A stretch of 13,916 nt of DNA from an uncultured Clostridium sp. (GTDB lineage Bacteria; Bacillota; Clostridia; Lachnospirales; Lachnospiraceae): assembly GCA_958349075.1 (NCBI GenBank), contig CATWBR010000061.1, positions 1 to 13,916 of the forward strand. The letters run 5' to 3'. The notes under the pieces were generated by a model, which saw nothing but the letters and a program-made list of their open reading frames with translations, was not told where the DNA came from and ran no database searches. A program made the position numbers and the translations under genes. Every line of letters starts with the position of its first letter. Position 1 is the stretch's first letter. Shown piece by piece: positions 5,290-13,769 of the stretch.

Positions 5290-6168
5290 TCAGAACTTCC
5301 GGCCTCCGCCGCCGTGCATCCTTCCACTGCTGCTTCTGTGGAGGGTTGTACGGCCGGCTGAGGAGCCGGGTCCCCGGCCCGAGCCGGAGCTTCCTGTATT
5401 CCCCGGGATTCTCCGCTGGGTAACCATCCTGTTTAAGAACAAGTCGTTTACAAGGCCGTACTTAAATTCACTGTTGCCCCTGTAAGAAAAACGGTAATTA
5501 AGAGCCTGCTTCTGCTCCTTTTTCATTTTATACTGGTTGATTGTACTGATGCACGGCAGGGCGGCGGCCACTGCGGCAGCTGCAAATGCGAATACCACTT
5601 CATACCATCTTAGGGACGGCCGGTAATCACTCCGCACATAATCGTGCTGATTTGCAGGAACCCCGGCCTCCATATAGACGCCAATCTGCCTCACCGCCGC
5701 TTCGGCAGATCCTGCATAATCCCCATCGGATACATAGCCGTAAGCAGCATCCAACACCTCTTCTATTCTCTCGTCCGTCAGATAACCGGCCATCTTTCCC
5801 AACGTGGAAACATAGATCTCCCGGTTGTCCGTATCAATGACAAAGAGCGCTCCGCTGTGATCGCTTCCCACTCCCAGACCGTTCCAGTCATAAAAATCAT
5901 CCGCAAGCTGTTCCGTCGATTTTCTTCCCGCATCGTCCGTTGTCATAATTCCCAGATCCATCTGCCACTCGTCGCGAAACAAAGCGAGCGTCTGCTCCAG
6001 CGCTTCTTTCTCATCCCGGTCAAACAGGCCTCCATTGTCGAAGACACGCTGTTCCCCAGCGTAAGCAGCTACCGGAGATGCAAGGACAAAAAGGACAGAC
6101 AAAACCGCTGCCAGAAATCCGGCACAGACAAGTCTTATATAACTGCCTGTATGGCTGACCGTTCTCAT
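5290..6168 (-). CDS. TPM-domain membrane protein (YdjH-like)
   Basis: This 292-residue protein has an N-terminal signal sequence (hydrophobic to about residue 35, likely cut near AYA-GE). A TPM domain follows at about 40-170, with 'VFDNGGLFDRDEKEALEQ' and 'GALFVIDTDNREIYVSTLGKMAGYLTDE'. A membrane segment lies at about 189-210, and the basic C-terminal tail is Ser/Gly/Arg-rich and ends in GGGG-RKF. The TPM domain should face the outside and the tail the cytoplasm. The start ATG overlaps the stop of the preceding zinc-ribbon gene as ATGA, so translation is probably coupled. In Bacillus subtilis the TPM protein YdjH is encoded with the zinc-ribbon protein YdjG and the SPFH protein YdjI, and the same three kinds of protein are adjacent here. 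I call it YdjH-like from domain and context, not from a search. It is the last gene of the minus-strand run. Confidence 0.85.
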   Translation of the reverse strand: MRTVSHTGSYIRLVCAGFLAAVLSVLFVLASPVAAYAGEQRVFDNGGLFDRDEKEALEQTLALFRDEWQMDLGIMTTDDAGRKSTEQLADDFYDWNGLGVGSDHSGALFVIDTDNREIYVSTLGKMAGYLTDERIEEVLDAAYGYVSDGDYAGSAEAAVRQIGVYMEAGVPANQHDYVRSDYRPSLRWYEVVFAFAAAAVAAALPCISTINQYKMKKEQKQALNYRFSYRGNSEFKYGLVNDLFLNRMVTQRRIPGNTGSSGSGRGPGSSAGRTTLHRSSSGRMHGGGGRKF

Positions 6169-7265
6169 ATCAGATACCCTCCTATCAGCAGCAGGATCAG
6201 AACCGGGAAGAAAACGGCGGCAAAAAGGCCTGCCAGTTTTCCATAGTCCACAGGCAGCACGCCGCAGATTTTCCCGCTCTGGCCATTCATCGCGAAATAA
6301 TACATCTTGTCATTCTTTTTATCCCGGTAAGTGAGGACCCACACGGGCAGAAGCGTATAATTCCACTCCGAAGCTACAATTTCTTCCCTGTGGTTTTTAA
6401 TATTGACGCTGTCATAGGAGGAAATACTGTTTTTAAGGGAATTTACTGCAAAATCACAAACTTCAGCCTCAAGTCCCTGTCTGAATTCATCTCTTTCCAT
6501 GTCGCGCCGCTCGGCTTTAAATCCGGAAAGGTATGCGACCTGGAACGGTCTCAGTTTTTCCATGTCAAAGGGCAGCACATTCTCCGAAAGTTGTCGGTCG
6601 GCCCGTTTCAAAGCATTCCTGGAGATATTCTTAACGTCCATCTCCCCTTTTCTCTCAACCTGGTACCGGCTGGTCTCCAGATACTCGATGCTCCCCGTCC
6701 TCGTTGTCCTGCGCTTAATGCCCTCCGCGTCAATCCATCCCTCCACCTTGCAGCTATAGAGCCAATAGGGATAATAAATTCCCTCCATCAGTTCCATCTG
6801 TCTCGGCGAATAGAAGTCCCCCGGCACATATCTTTTGCGTTTAATCCAATTTTTAAAAATCTCCTCAACCTTTTTCCGATCCATCTCAAAGGGAATGATG
6901 TAGTCCGGCTTATAGCTGCCTTCCAGCCTGCCCGAGAGCACCACCGGATTGTGGCAGTAGTAGCAGAATGTAGCGGCTGTCGTCTCATCCGTAACAATCT
7001 CGGCTCCGCAGCTTGGACAATGATAGAGGACCAATTGGGAATCGTCCGGCGTATCTCCGGCAGTCCCTTCTGCCGGTTCTTTACTTCTTGCCTGTCCCGT
7101 TGATTCTGCCGGTTTTGCCGTCTCTGCCTCTTCCGTATCGGCCAGTCCCTCCAGCTCCTCCTGTGTAAACTCGGACAGGCAGTATCCGCATTTGAATTTC
7201 TGTATTTTCGGATCAAATACCAGACCGCCGTCACAGTTGGGACACTTATATGTAATTGTATTCAT
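6165..7265 (-). CDS. Zinc-ribbon membrane protein (YdjG-like)
   Basis: This 366-residue protein has two N-terminal zinc ribbons: Cys8/Cys11/Cys26/Cys29 and Cys83/Cys86/Cys101/Cys104. They are joined by an acidic, low-complexity linker rich in Glu, Ala and Thr (about 40-75). A mixed central domain follows (for example GIYYPYWLYSCKVEGW and WNYTLLPVWVLTYRDKKND), and a single C-terminal membrane anchor spans about 343-365. It carries no obvious catalytic motif. The ATG at 7265 is chosen over the GTG at 7277 because AAAAGGTGA lies just upstream of the ATG but overlaps the GTG. It lies between an SPFH gene and a TPM gene, matching the B. subtilis YdjI/YdjG/YdjH set, where the G and H proteins bring the SPFH protein to the membrane. 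Automated annotation often labels this family TFIIB-type zinc ribbon or PriA-like; no helicase motifs are present. Confidence 0.85.
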   Translation of the reverse strand: MNTITYKCPNCDGGLVFDPKIQKFKCGYCLSEFTQEELEGLADTEEAETAKPAESTGQARSKEPAEGTAGDTPDDSQLVLYHCPSCGAEIVTDETTAATFCYYCHNPVVLSGRLEGSYKPDYIIPFEMDRKKVEEIFKNWIKRKRYVPGDFYSPRQMELMEGIYYPYWLYSCKVEGWIDAEGIKRRTTRTGSIEYLETSRYQVERKGEMDVKNISRNALKRADRQLSENVLPFDMEKLRPFQVAYLSGFKAERRDMERDEFRQGLEAEVCDFAVNSLKNSISSYDSVNIKNHREEIVASEWNYTLLPVWVLTYRDKKNDKMYYFAMNGQSGKICGVLPVDYGKLAGLFAAVFFPVLILLLIGGYLI

Positions 7266-7273
7266 CTTTCGTT

Positions 7274-7282
7274 TCACCTTTT
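7274..7282 (-). promoter_or_regulatory. Ribosome binding site deciding the zinc-ribbon protein start
   Basis: On the minus strand AAAAGGTGA ends 8 bases before the ATG at 7265. The alternative GTG at 7277 lies within this site, so it is unlikely to initiate. Confidence 0.6.
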
Positions 7283-8534
7283 ATGGCCTTGGTTTTCCAC
7301 ACTCCGAACAGAAATTCCCCTTGTTTACGCAGCCGCAGCCGCAGGTCCACTCCTCTGATGGTTTAGGTGTTCCGCATTCGGAACAGAACTTGCCCGTGTT
7401 CACATTTCCGCAGGCGCAGGTCCATGATGCCGGCTTCATGGGAGCCGGCCGTTGGCCTGCTCCGTCCCGGGTATTCCCCTGTGGACCTGCCTGCTGCATC
7501 CACTCTGTCTGGAACACCGGCGGCTGCCCCATGGCCTGGTTCATCATCTGCATCTGCTGCATATTGGCCGCCGACAGCGCTCCCATCAAGCCGCCGCCTG
7601 TGTTCATTCCGACCCCCATGCCCATAAAACCGGCCAGGGAGCCGTTCGCATTAGAGCCTGCCGCCTCCATTCCTCTTGCCACAGAGCCCTGCACATATCC
7701 TTCACGGACGGACGGATCGCCGAGCATGGCTCCCTGGTTTCTCATATTGATCAGCTTCTGCGATTCCTCATCGTAGGAAATGCTGGCGATACCAACCGCC
7801 TGAATCTCCATTCCCCTCATCTGGTTCCACTCGGAGTCCAGCGTTGTAGACATGTACTGCCCGAGCTCACGGCTCTTGGAGCTGACATAGGAGATCCTGG
7901 TACCGTCCGACGACATCTGGTTGATCGAGGACTGGAGGGCCGACAAAAATTCGGACAGATACTGTTCATTGATTACGTCGATATCCACATGGTCTTCGTT
8001 CTTTGGAATGACTTCTGAATAAAACTTGAGGGGCTCCGTAACCTTGATCGAATAAGTTCCGTGGGCCCTTAAAAACAGTTCGGCATTGTAGAAATTGTCG
8101 AAATAATTGATCGGTGTCCTGGTGCCGAAACGGATTCCCTTGATTTCCTGAAGGTTGATAAAATAGACCACCTGCTTCATCGGCGTCTGGCCGCCGAAAC
8201 GGATTCTGTTAAATGTCTCTTTCAGGGTATCTCCGAATTCGCCGTTAAAAAGGGACGGCACAGAGGAATTATCCACCTTGTAATATCCCTCTTCCGCCGT
8301 ATAATCCACAACCTTACCGCCGTCCACCAGCATCATGAACTGATTCGGGTACACATGGATCATGGAGCCGTTGGAAACCACGTCATCCAGTCCCTTTTTA
8401 TTCTGCCCCGTTCTGATTTTAACGCCCTTGGTAAATACCGTCTGGTCGCTCATATTCCCGGCTTCGATGACCTCCAGCCACTGATCCGCTAAAGATGTCC
8501 CGATTGCCCCCGTCACCGCTTTAATAATTCCCAT
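7281..8534 (-). CDS. SPFH-domain protein with two C-terminal zinc ribbons (YdjI-like)
   Basis: This 417-residue protein belongs to the SPFH (stomatin/flotillin-like) group. Family members assemble on membranes and organise protein complexes. The N-terminal 'MGIIKAVTGAIGTSLADQW' and the SPFH core (about residues 25-270, including 'NQFMMLVDGGKVVDYTAEEGYYKVD') resemble the YdjI branch. A Gly/Met/Gln-rich stretch follows at about 300-340. Two tandem zinc ribbons end the protein (371-392 and 396-417), each of the form WTCxCGxVNxGxFCSECGxPxP. There is no signal peptide or clear membrane helix, so it is probably a cytoplasmic protein recruited to the membrane by its YdjG/YdjH-like neighbours. AGGAGGT sits 6 bases before the ATG. 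The gene starts 16 bp after nfo ends. In Bacillus this set is linked to PspA and envelope stress; no pspA gene is in the window. Confidence 0.88.
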   Translation of the reverse strand: MGIIKAVTGAIGTSLADQWLEVIEAGNMSDQTVFTKGVKIRTGQNKKGLDDVVSNGSMIHVYPNQFMMLVDGGKVVDYTAEEGYYKVDNSSVPSLFNGEFGDTLKETFNRIRFGGQTPMKQVVYFINLQEIKGIRFGTRTPINYFDNFYNAELFLRAHGTYSIKVTEPLKFYSEVIPKNEDHVDIDVINEQYLSEFLSALQSSINQMSSDGTRISYVSSKSRELGQYMSTTLDSEWNQMRGMEIQAVGIASISYDEESQKLINMRNQGAMLGDPSVREGYVQGSVARGMEAAGSNANGSLAGFMGMGVGMNTGGGLMGALSAANMQQMQMMNQAMGQPPVFQTEWMQQAGPQGNTRDGAGQRPAPMKPASWTCACGNVNTGKFCSECGTPKPSEEWTCGCGCVNKGNFCSECGKPRP

Positions 8535-8550
8535 TCCACTACCTCCTGTT

Positions 8551-9384
8551 TTAATCCCTGTATTTTGATTTGAGCAGCGCTATCTCCCTTGCATATCCGT
8601 CCAGATCATTGGGCGTTTCCAGATAAAAAGGCAGATTTCTAAGCGCCGGATGATTGATAATCCGCACCATCGCATCGAGGCCGATATGGCCCTCCCCGAT
8701 TTTGGCGTGGCGGTCCTTGTGCGCACCCAGGGGATTCATGCTGTCATTTAAATGGATGGCTTTCAGCCTGTGAAGGCCAATCTCCCGGTCAAAATGATTC
8801 AGAACCCCGTCCAGATCATTCACAATATCATACCCGCCGTCCCATACATGGCAGGTGTCCAGGCAGACTCCCATCTTATCGGTAAGTTCCACCCGGGAAA
8901 GGATTTCCCGGAGTTCTTCAAACTCTCTTCCCACCTCGCTGCCTTTTCCCGCCATCGTCTCCAGGAGCACGGTCGTACTCTGTTCCGGCCGAAGAATCCC
9001 GTTCAGCATTTGTGCAATGTATTCAATCCCTGTCTCCACTCCCTGCTTCACATGGCTGCCCGGGTGGAAATTGTAACAGTTTCCCGGAGTGTATTCCATT
9101 CGGTTCAGATCATCCTCCATGGTCTCCCTGGCGAACTTTCTGATATTTTCATCCGCGGAACAGCCGTTTAACGTGTAAGGCGCATGAGCCAGAATCTTTT
9201 CAATTCCCTGTTTTTCGGCAAATGCAAGAAAATTCTCAGCATCCGCCGGATCGATCTTTTTGGCGCTGCCGCCCCTTGGGTTCCTGGTGAAAAACTGAAA
9301 TGTCCCGGCGCCTAACTTCTCCGCCTCTTTTCCCATGGCCAGATACCCCTTGGATGATGATAAATGACATCCTATTCTCAACAT
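8551..9384 (-). CDS. nfo: Endonuclease IV (AP endonuclease, deoxyribonuclease IV)
   Basis: Endonuclease IV cuts DNA 5' to abasic sites and removes blocked 3' ends in base-excision repair, using a cluster of three metal ions. At 277 residues this is full length. All nine metal ligands of the family can be placed: His67 (LAHAPY), His107 (NFHPGSH), Glu142 (LLETMAGKG), Asp176 and His179 ([13 protein letters not shown]), His211 (HLNDS), Asp224 and His226 ([12 protein letters not shown]) and Glu256 (LETP). The ATG overlaps the last bases of the upstream permease gene (ATGTTGA, 9378-9384) and has AAGGAGA 6 bases upstream. It lies in the same direction and close to its neighbours, so it is probably part of the long operon although its role is unrelated to transport. 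Identification is secure. Confidence 0.97.
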   Translation of the reverse strand: MLRIGCHLSSSKGYLAMGKEAEKLGAGTFQFFTRNPRGGSAKKIDPADAENFLAFAEKQGIEKILAHAPYTLNGCSADENIRKFARETMEDDLNRMEYTPGNCYNFHPGSHVKQGVETGIEYIAQMLNGILRPEQSTTVLLETMAGKGSEVGREFEELREILSRVELTDKMGVCLDTCHVWDGGYDIVNDLDGVLNHFDREIGLHRLKAIHLNDSMNPLGAHKDRHAKIGEGHIGLDAMVRIINHPALRNLPFYLETPNDLDGYAREIALLKSKYRD

Positions 9385-10337
9385 GGCTGTCTCCTTTTTT
9401 CTCTTTCAAATCCTCTGATTTTCTCTTTCCGCTCTGCCTTCTCTTTCTTTCCGTGGATAGGCGTGACCGCATAGATGGAAATTACTATTAATATTATGGC
9501 CAGAACAAGTTGAATGGCCATGCTCACTCCGGCCCAGTGATCCATAATAAAGTTGTCGGGCAGAGCCCCAAACCACTGTTCAAACGGTTTGCGGATGTCC
9601 CCGGCTCCCGCCTGCCCGTTAATCACGGAATAAAATGTGAGCGCCGGATTCAGGAGCAGCAGGTAAATAAAACCACCCGAGCTGGCCTGTCTGGCCGCGG
9701 AGTTTAAAACCGACACGTAGGAATTCATCTCATTGGCATCCAGACGGTATGTAAACACATTGACGGCATACGTCCCGGCCACCAGCAGCACGATGGTGAC
9801 ATAGGTGCAGACCGTGGCTACGGTAGAACGCTTCAGCAGGGAGGAATAAAACATACCGATGCCTCCCGTAAACAGTGCCACAATCCCGTAACAGAGAAAC
9901 AGCACCAGCACATCCGCAATCGTGATTCCACCGTACACAAATACCAGCGACTGCACCGGCAGCGCGGATATGGCCAGGATCAGCATTGTCGTAAGCGCCG
10001 ACCAGAATTTGCCCAGGATAATCTCCTTGGGCTGCATTGTCGTAGTCAGCATCAGTTCCAGCGTCTGCCGTTCCCTCTCACCGCTGATGCTGCTGGCCGT
10101 CAGAGCCGGCATGATAAACATCAGCATCAGAAATTCTATGGAGGAGACAAAGGTGTACAGCTCCAGAAATCTGGAATACTGTATTTCCGCCGTCACCTTC
10201 ACCTGTTCCACAACGGTAAACATATTGAACAGGGCAACTATGGCCAGAACACTGTTAAATATCAGAAGTATCAGCGCCATACGGCTGCTGCGGCTGCTGA
10301 CAGTCAGTTCCCTTTTATAAACCGGATTCATTTTCAT
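9378..10337 (-). CDS. ABC-2 type transporter permease
   Basis: This 319-residue integral membrane protein has about six membrane segments and the layout of ABC-2 type permeases. The first helix lies at about residues 22-42 and the second at 70-85. The cytoplasmic turn '[28 protein letters not shown]' (about 82-109), a hallmark of this family, is followed by helices near 110-130, 135-160, 170-192 and 278-300. Its partner is the ATPase encoded just upstream, whose 3' end overlaps this gene by 23 bp. The ATG at 10337 is preferred over 10331 because AAGGCGG lies about 9 bases before it. The substrate is unknown. The order with an exported 824-residue protein and a histidine kinase suggests export or envelope-related work rather than nutrient import. 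The C-terminal tail is strongly charged ([19 protein letters not shown]). Confidence 0.92.
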   Translation of the reverse strand: MKMNPVYKRELTVSSRSSRMALILLIFNSVLAIVALFNMFTVVEQVKVTAEIQYSRFLELYTFVSSIEFLMLMFIMPALTASSISGERERQTLELMLTTTMQPKEIILGKFWSALTTMLILAISALPVQSLVFVYGGITIADVLVLFLCYGIVALFTGGIGMFYSSLLKRSTVATVCTYVTIVLLVAGTYAVNVFTYRLDANEMNSYVSVLNSAARQASSGGFIYLLLLNPALTFYSVINGQAGAGDIRKPFEQWFGALPDNFIMDHWAGVSMAIQLVLAIILIVISIYAVTPIHGKKEKAERKEKIRGFEREKRRQPC

Positions 10338-11277
10338 GTTTCAGCACCGCCTTCTCTCCTTCGTGACCGGTAATCTGCATAAAGAGCGTTTCCAGACTAC
10401 CCTTTTCTCTCATAAAACCGCTTATCATTACATCGGCGTCTATCATCTGCTGAAGCAGCATGGCTTCATCCTGCTTATCCCCGATAAAACCGACCTTAAT
10501 CTCCTCTTCCTTCACCGATATCGTCTGCACGCAGGGATGGCTCTTTAATATGGTCAGCGCCTTCTCTTTATTGCTGAAGACGCAGATTAAAAGCGGATTG
10601 GAAGAATTGACGCGCTCAAAAATCTGAGACATGCTGCCCTGCAGGACCATCCTTCCCTGCTCTATAATGCCGATGCTGGTGCATAATTCCGACAGTTCCG
10701 ACAGCATATGGGAACTTACAATCAAAGTCTTTCCCTGTTCCCTCAGTTCCTTCAGCATCAATGTGTACTCCACCCTCGTTCTGGGATCCAGACCGGAAGC
10801 CGGTTCATCCAGGATCAGCAGTTCCGGGTCGTGGATCAGGGCCCTTGCCAGGCAGAGTCTCTGCTTCATTCCTCTGGAAAGGCCGTCCACAAAAAAGTCG
10901 GCCTTATCCTCGAGCTTTACCTGTTCGAGCAGGAGTCCGCACCTTTTTCTGGCCATCAGCCCTTCTATTCCATAGCAGGAGGCGAAGAACTCCATATATT
11001 CCGATACCTTCAGGTTATCGTAAACCCCGAAAAAGTCGGGGACATATCCTATCTTCTGCTTCAGAGCCGTATTGTCCCTGACGGCGTCCACACCGTCTAT
11101 AATCACTTCGCCGCCGTCCGGCGCCAGGAGGCCTGCCGCAATCTTCAGCGTCGTCGTTTTGCCCGCCCCATTGGGACCGACAAAGCCAAACAGTTCCCCC
11201 TTGGCTATCTCCAGGTTTAAACCGTCAAGGGCCTGGAAATTGCCGTATTTTTTTCGAAGCTGTCTAATCTCCAGCAT
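10315..11277 (-). CDS. ABC transporter ATP-binding protein
   Basis: This 320-residue ATPase drives the ABC-2 permease encoded next. Visible motifs are Walker A GPNGAGKT (34-41), the signature LSRGMKQR (133-140, the 'GMKQR' form seen in ABC-2 export systems), Walker B LLILDEP (153-159) with the catalytic Glu, and the switch His in VSSHM. A C-terminal extension of about 90 residues follows, as in many drug or peptide exporters. The ATG at 11277 is chosen over the longer reading from 11325. It has GGAGGG about 7 bases upstream and shares one base with the stop codon of the preceding gene (TAATG), suggesting coupled translation. Its 3' end overlaps the permease gene. Substrate unknown. Confidence 0.95.
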   Translation of the reverse strand: MLEIRQLRKKYGNFQALDGLNLEIAKGELFGFVGPNGAGKTTTLKIAAGLLAPDGGEVIIDGVDAVRDNTALKQKIGYVPDFFGVYDNLKVSEYMEFFASCYGIEGLMARKRCGLLLEQVKLEDKADFFVDGLSRGMKQRLCLARALIHDPELLILDEPASGLDPRTRVEYTLMLKELREQGKTLIVSSHMLSELSELCTSIGIIEQGRMVLQGSMSQIFERVNSSNPLLICVFSNKEKALTILKSHPCVQTISVKEEEIKVGFIGDKQDEAMLLQQMIDADVMISGFMREKGSLETLFMQITGHEGEKAVLKHENESGL

Positions 11278-13751
11278 TATTTTTCCCTCCCTGTGACGTA
11301 AATCATCGGAAGCTGTCTGTCCCATCCGTTCTCATTCGTTCCCTCACTGACATATTTCACGGTGAGCGTATTGGCCGGTGACAGGTATGGCCTCAGCTCC
11401 TGGGCCGTATAGCTGTCCTTTTCCTCTATCAAATCATTGCGTCCGGTATCGTAATTATAAAAATACATCTTCCCGGCAAAAATATTCAGATATGGATATC
11501 TCGGGTTGTCGATAAATACAGGTGATAATTTCTTAAAATCCACCTGGATGATATCCAGGTCATTGCCGAGCGAATACTCAATAATCGCGGGTTCCGCCGG
11601 TTCTCCCGTGTACATGCTGTTATATCTGGGCTGATAATTGCCCGAAATCACCTTTGGATCCTGCTCCAGTGCCGTCCTGTAAACAAGGCCGTCTTTCTCC
11701 CGGCTCAGTTCCACCTTGGCGGTCACCATCGTGAGCCCCTCCGCGACAAAATCATCGCCTTCCTGAAACGTTTCCGTCTGGTTGGGACTGAAGCCCACGA
11801 CCGTTGCCTCAGGAGTATACTCATTCATAACGGAATCCAGGTAAAAGGACAGCAGACGGCTGTGCTCCTGTGAGCGCATATACCCCTCGTCGTTGATATC
11901 CGTCTTTTCATACCGGTCGCCTCCGGTAACCCGTTGTGAGAGGGCGTACGTATAGCTCAGGGGGTAATTGAGAATCTCCAAATCGGCCAGTTCTATCTCC
12001 TGGCCCGGTTCCATATCGCCCAGCAATACGGCCTGTCCGTAGAGAAGCAGGACGGCGTCCTCCAGCTTGTAATCAAACCGGTTGATCAGGGTGCCCTCAA
12101 TTTTCCCTCCATATATATCTACTTTTCCGTCTATTCCCACCTGCTCCGTCCTGTCGAGCTGTTTTCTCAGCATAAACAGTTTCGGCGTAAATGCAACGGT
12201 ATCGCGTATCTTAATCTCGGTTCTGTCCGGAAGGAAATTGATATCCGTCTTATAATCTTCCTCCCCTGTAAACCGTGTGGCGGTATATGAATCATAGTAA
12301 TAGCCCTTCGTTACCGGCCTCACCGCATACTGCGGGTTCAGCTTCACCGTATACGGTTTATTGTAAGGGCTGCGGATATTGACATAGGTCTCCTCCTCCA
12401 CATCTTTTCCCGAAACATCCAGAATCGTCGCATAAGTAAAGAAGGGTTCCCGAAACCGCGTCCTCATTCCCATAATATAAATAATACCCGTGAAAATCAG
12501 GGCACAGGCGGTCACGCCTCCCATATAGTACCGGTGTATGGAACGTTTTTTCAGATAGAGATAGATAACCGGACCTATCAAAACCAGATAAACAACAATG
12601 ACAAATGTGTAGAGGATGATATTGGGCAGCCTTCCGGCGTCCCCTGTGTTGATCAGCCCCTGTACGGTAAAATACAGGCTGGCAAAGCCGGAATATTCCA
12701 TCTGGGCCAATTCGTTGGTCTTCATCTCACCCATGGCCATTGTGTAAAACTTTTCAATAAATGCGGGATGGGTCTCACAAAATCCCCTGATATCTTTCAG
12801 TTCAAATGCCGCCGCAACGATTCTTCCCTTTTTCCTGTGTACATACGAAAGGAGCGGAAAAGAATCCCCCGGCATCAGGGCCGATCCGTTTTCCAGTCCG
12901 ATATTGGCACAAACCATCTCCATGACGGCATCCTGAGGGGCGTTCTGTGAGTATTCCGCCCCGAGATTAACCTCCTGAAGAACGGCCTCCTCATATGGCG
13001 GTTCCAGAATCTCTGAGGCAAAGCGCCCCATGGAATCTTTGTACCGCGTTCCGCCTCCCACAAGAAGCGTTCCGCCGTCATCTATCCAGCGGCTAATCGC
13101 TTTATGCTGTGCCTCGGATAGCTGGTTTAAGTCATAGTCCGACACGAGAATCATGTCCAGTTGGTCATATCCGAAAGCATCCTCCGGAGCCGAATCGCGT
13201 GTCAGGTATACCTGACGTATTTTGATAGAACCGTAGTGGATTCCCACTTCATCCATAAACTGCAGATCTTCCGGATGATCACTGAACACGCCGACGAACG
13301 TCTCTGCCACATCGCCGCTTATATTGAGTTTCAGACGTTTCCTGAGCACTTCATTGCCGCCCGCATCCGTCATACTGACAAACAATTGATCGCTCTTAAT
13401 TCCGAGGGGGATGTAGACAGACTTTTCCGCCTGTCCGCTGCCGTCGATCGAGATCGGGTAATCGTAGCGGTAAACCTCCATACTCGACTCGGTGGTCAGG
13501 ATCTCCAGTCTTCCTGTAAAGTCCTGTTCTTCCCTGTTTTGCATAAGAACCTTTACCTGCAGGTAGCGGTTCCCCTTTGCCGTGTCGTCAAATCCGTATG
13601 ATACCTCCATCGTAACAGGAGCGTCCTGCCCCGCCTGGACGGCCGCTACGGTTCTGAGCGGGAACAGTACCGCACCCGCCATGAATATTAGTGCAAATAA
13701 GGCAAAAAAGAGGCCTGCCCCTCTTTTTCCCTGTTTTATATGATCTTTCAT
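11277..13751 (-). CDS. Large exported membrane protein of unknown function, ABC transporter-associated
   Basis: I do not recognise this 824-residue protein as a named family. It begins with a positively charged end and a hydrophobic segment (about 12-36), a signal peptide or anchor. The next 340 residues should be outside the cell. They include a beta-rich region and an alpha/beta region (about 150-320) with 'QLDMILVSDYDLNQLSEAQHKAISRWIDDGGTLLVGGG', resembling the non-catalytic glutamine-amidotransferase-like fold of ABC-associated proteins. Two membrane segments follow (about 378-399 and 409-428), then some 390 further residues, largely beta-rich and probably also outside. The ATG at 13751 is preferred to the GTG at 13757 because GGAAGAG lies just upstream of it. 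The gene lies 18 bp after the histidine kinase gene and shares one base with the ATPase gene, so it is probably an extracytoplasmic part of that transporter system or a sensor for it. Confidence 0.85.
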   Translation of the reverse strand: MKDHIKQGKRGAGLFFALFALIFMAGAVLFPLRTVAAVQAGQDAPVTMEVSYGFDDTAKGNRYLQVKVLMQNREEQDFTGRLEILTTESSMEVYRYDYPISIDGSGQAEKSVYIPLGIKSDQLFVSMTDAGGNEVLRKRLKLNISGDVAETFVGVFSDHPEDLQFMDEVGIHYGSIKIRQVYLTRDSAPEDAFGYDQLDMILVSDYDLNQLSEAQHKAISRWIDDGGTLLVGGGTRYKDSMGRFASEILEPPYEEAVLQEVNLGAEYSQNAPQDAVMEMVCANIGLENGSALMPGDSFPLLSYVHRKKGRIVAAAFELKDIRGFCETHPAFIEKFYTMAMGEMKTNELAQMEYSGFASLYFTVQGLINTGDAGRLPNIILYTFVIVVYLVLIGPVIYLYLKKRSIHRYYMGGVTACALIFTGIIYIMGMRTRFREPFFTYATILDVSGKDVEEETYVNIRSPYNKPYTVKLNPQYAVRPVTKGYYYDSYTATRFTGEEDYKTDINFLPDRTEIKIRDTVAFTPKLFMLRKQLDRTEQVGIDGKVDIYGGKIEGTLINRFDYKLEDAVLLLYGQAVLLGDMEPGQEIELADLEILNYPLSYTYALSQRVTGGDRYEKTDINDEGYMRSQEHSRLLSFYLDSVMNEYTPEATVVGFSPNQTETFQEGDDFVAEGLTMVTAKVELSREKDGLVYRTALEQDPKVISGNYQPRYNSMYTGEPAEPAIIEYSLGNDLDIIQVDFKKLSPVFIDNPRYPYLNIFAGKMYFYNYDTGRNDLIEEKDSYTAQELRPYLSPANTLTVKYVSEGTNENGWDRQLPMIYVTGREK

Positions 13752-13769
13752 GTCCACTCTTCCCCCGCA

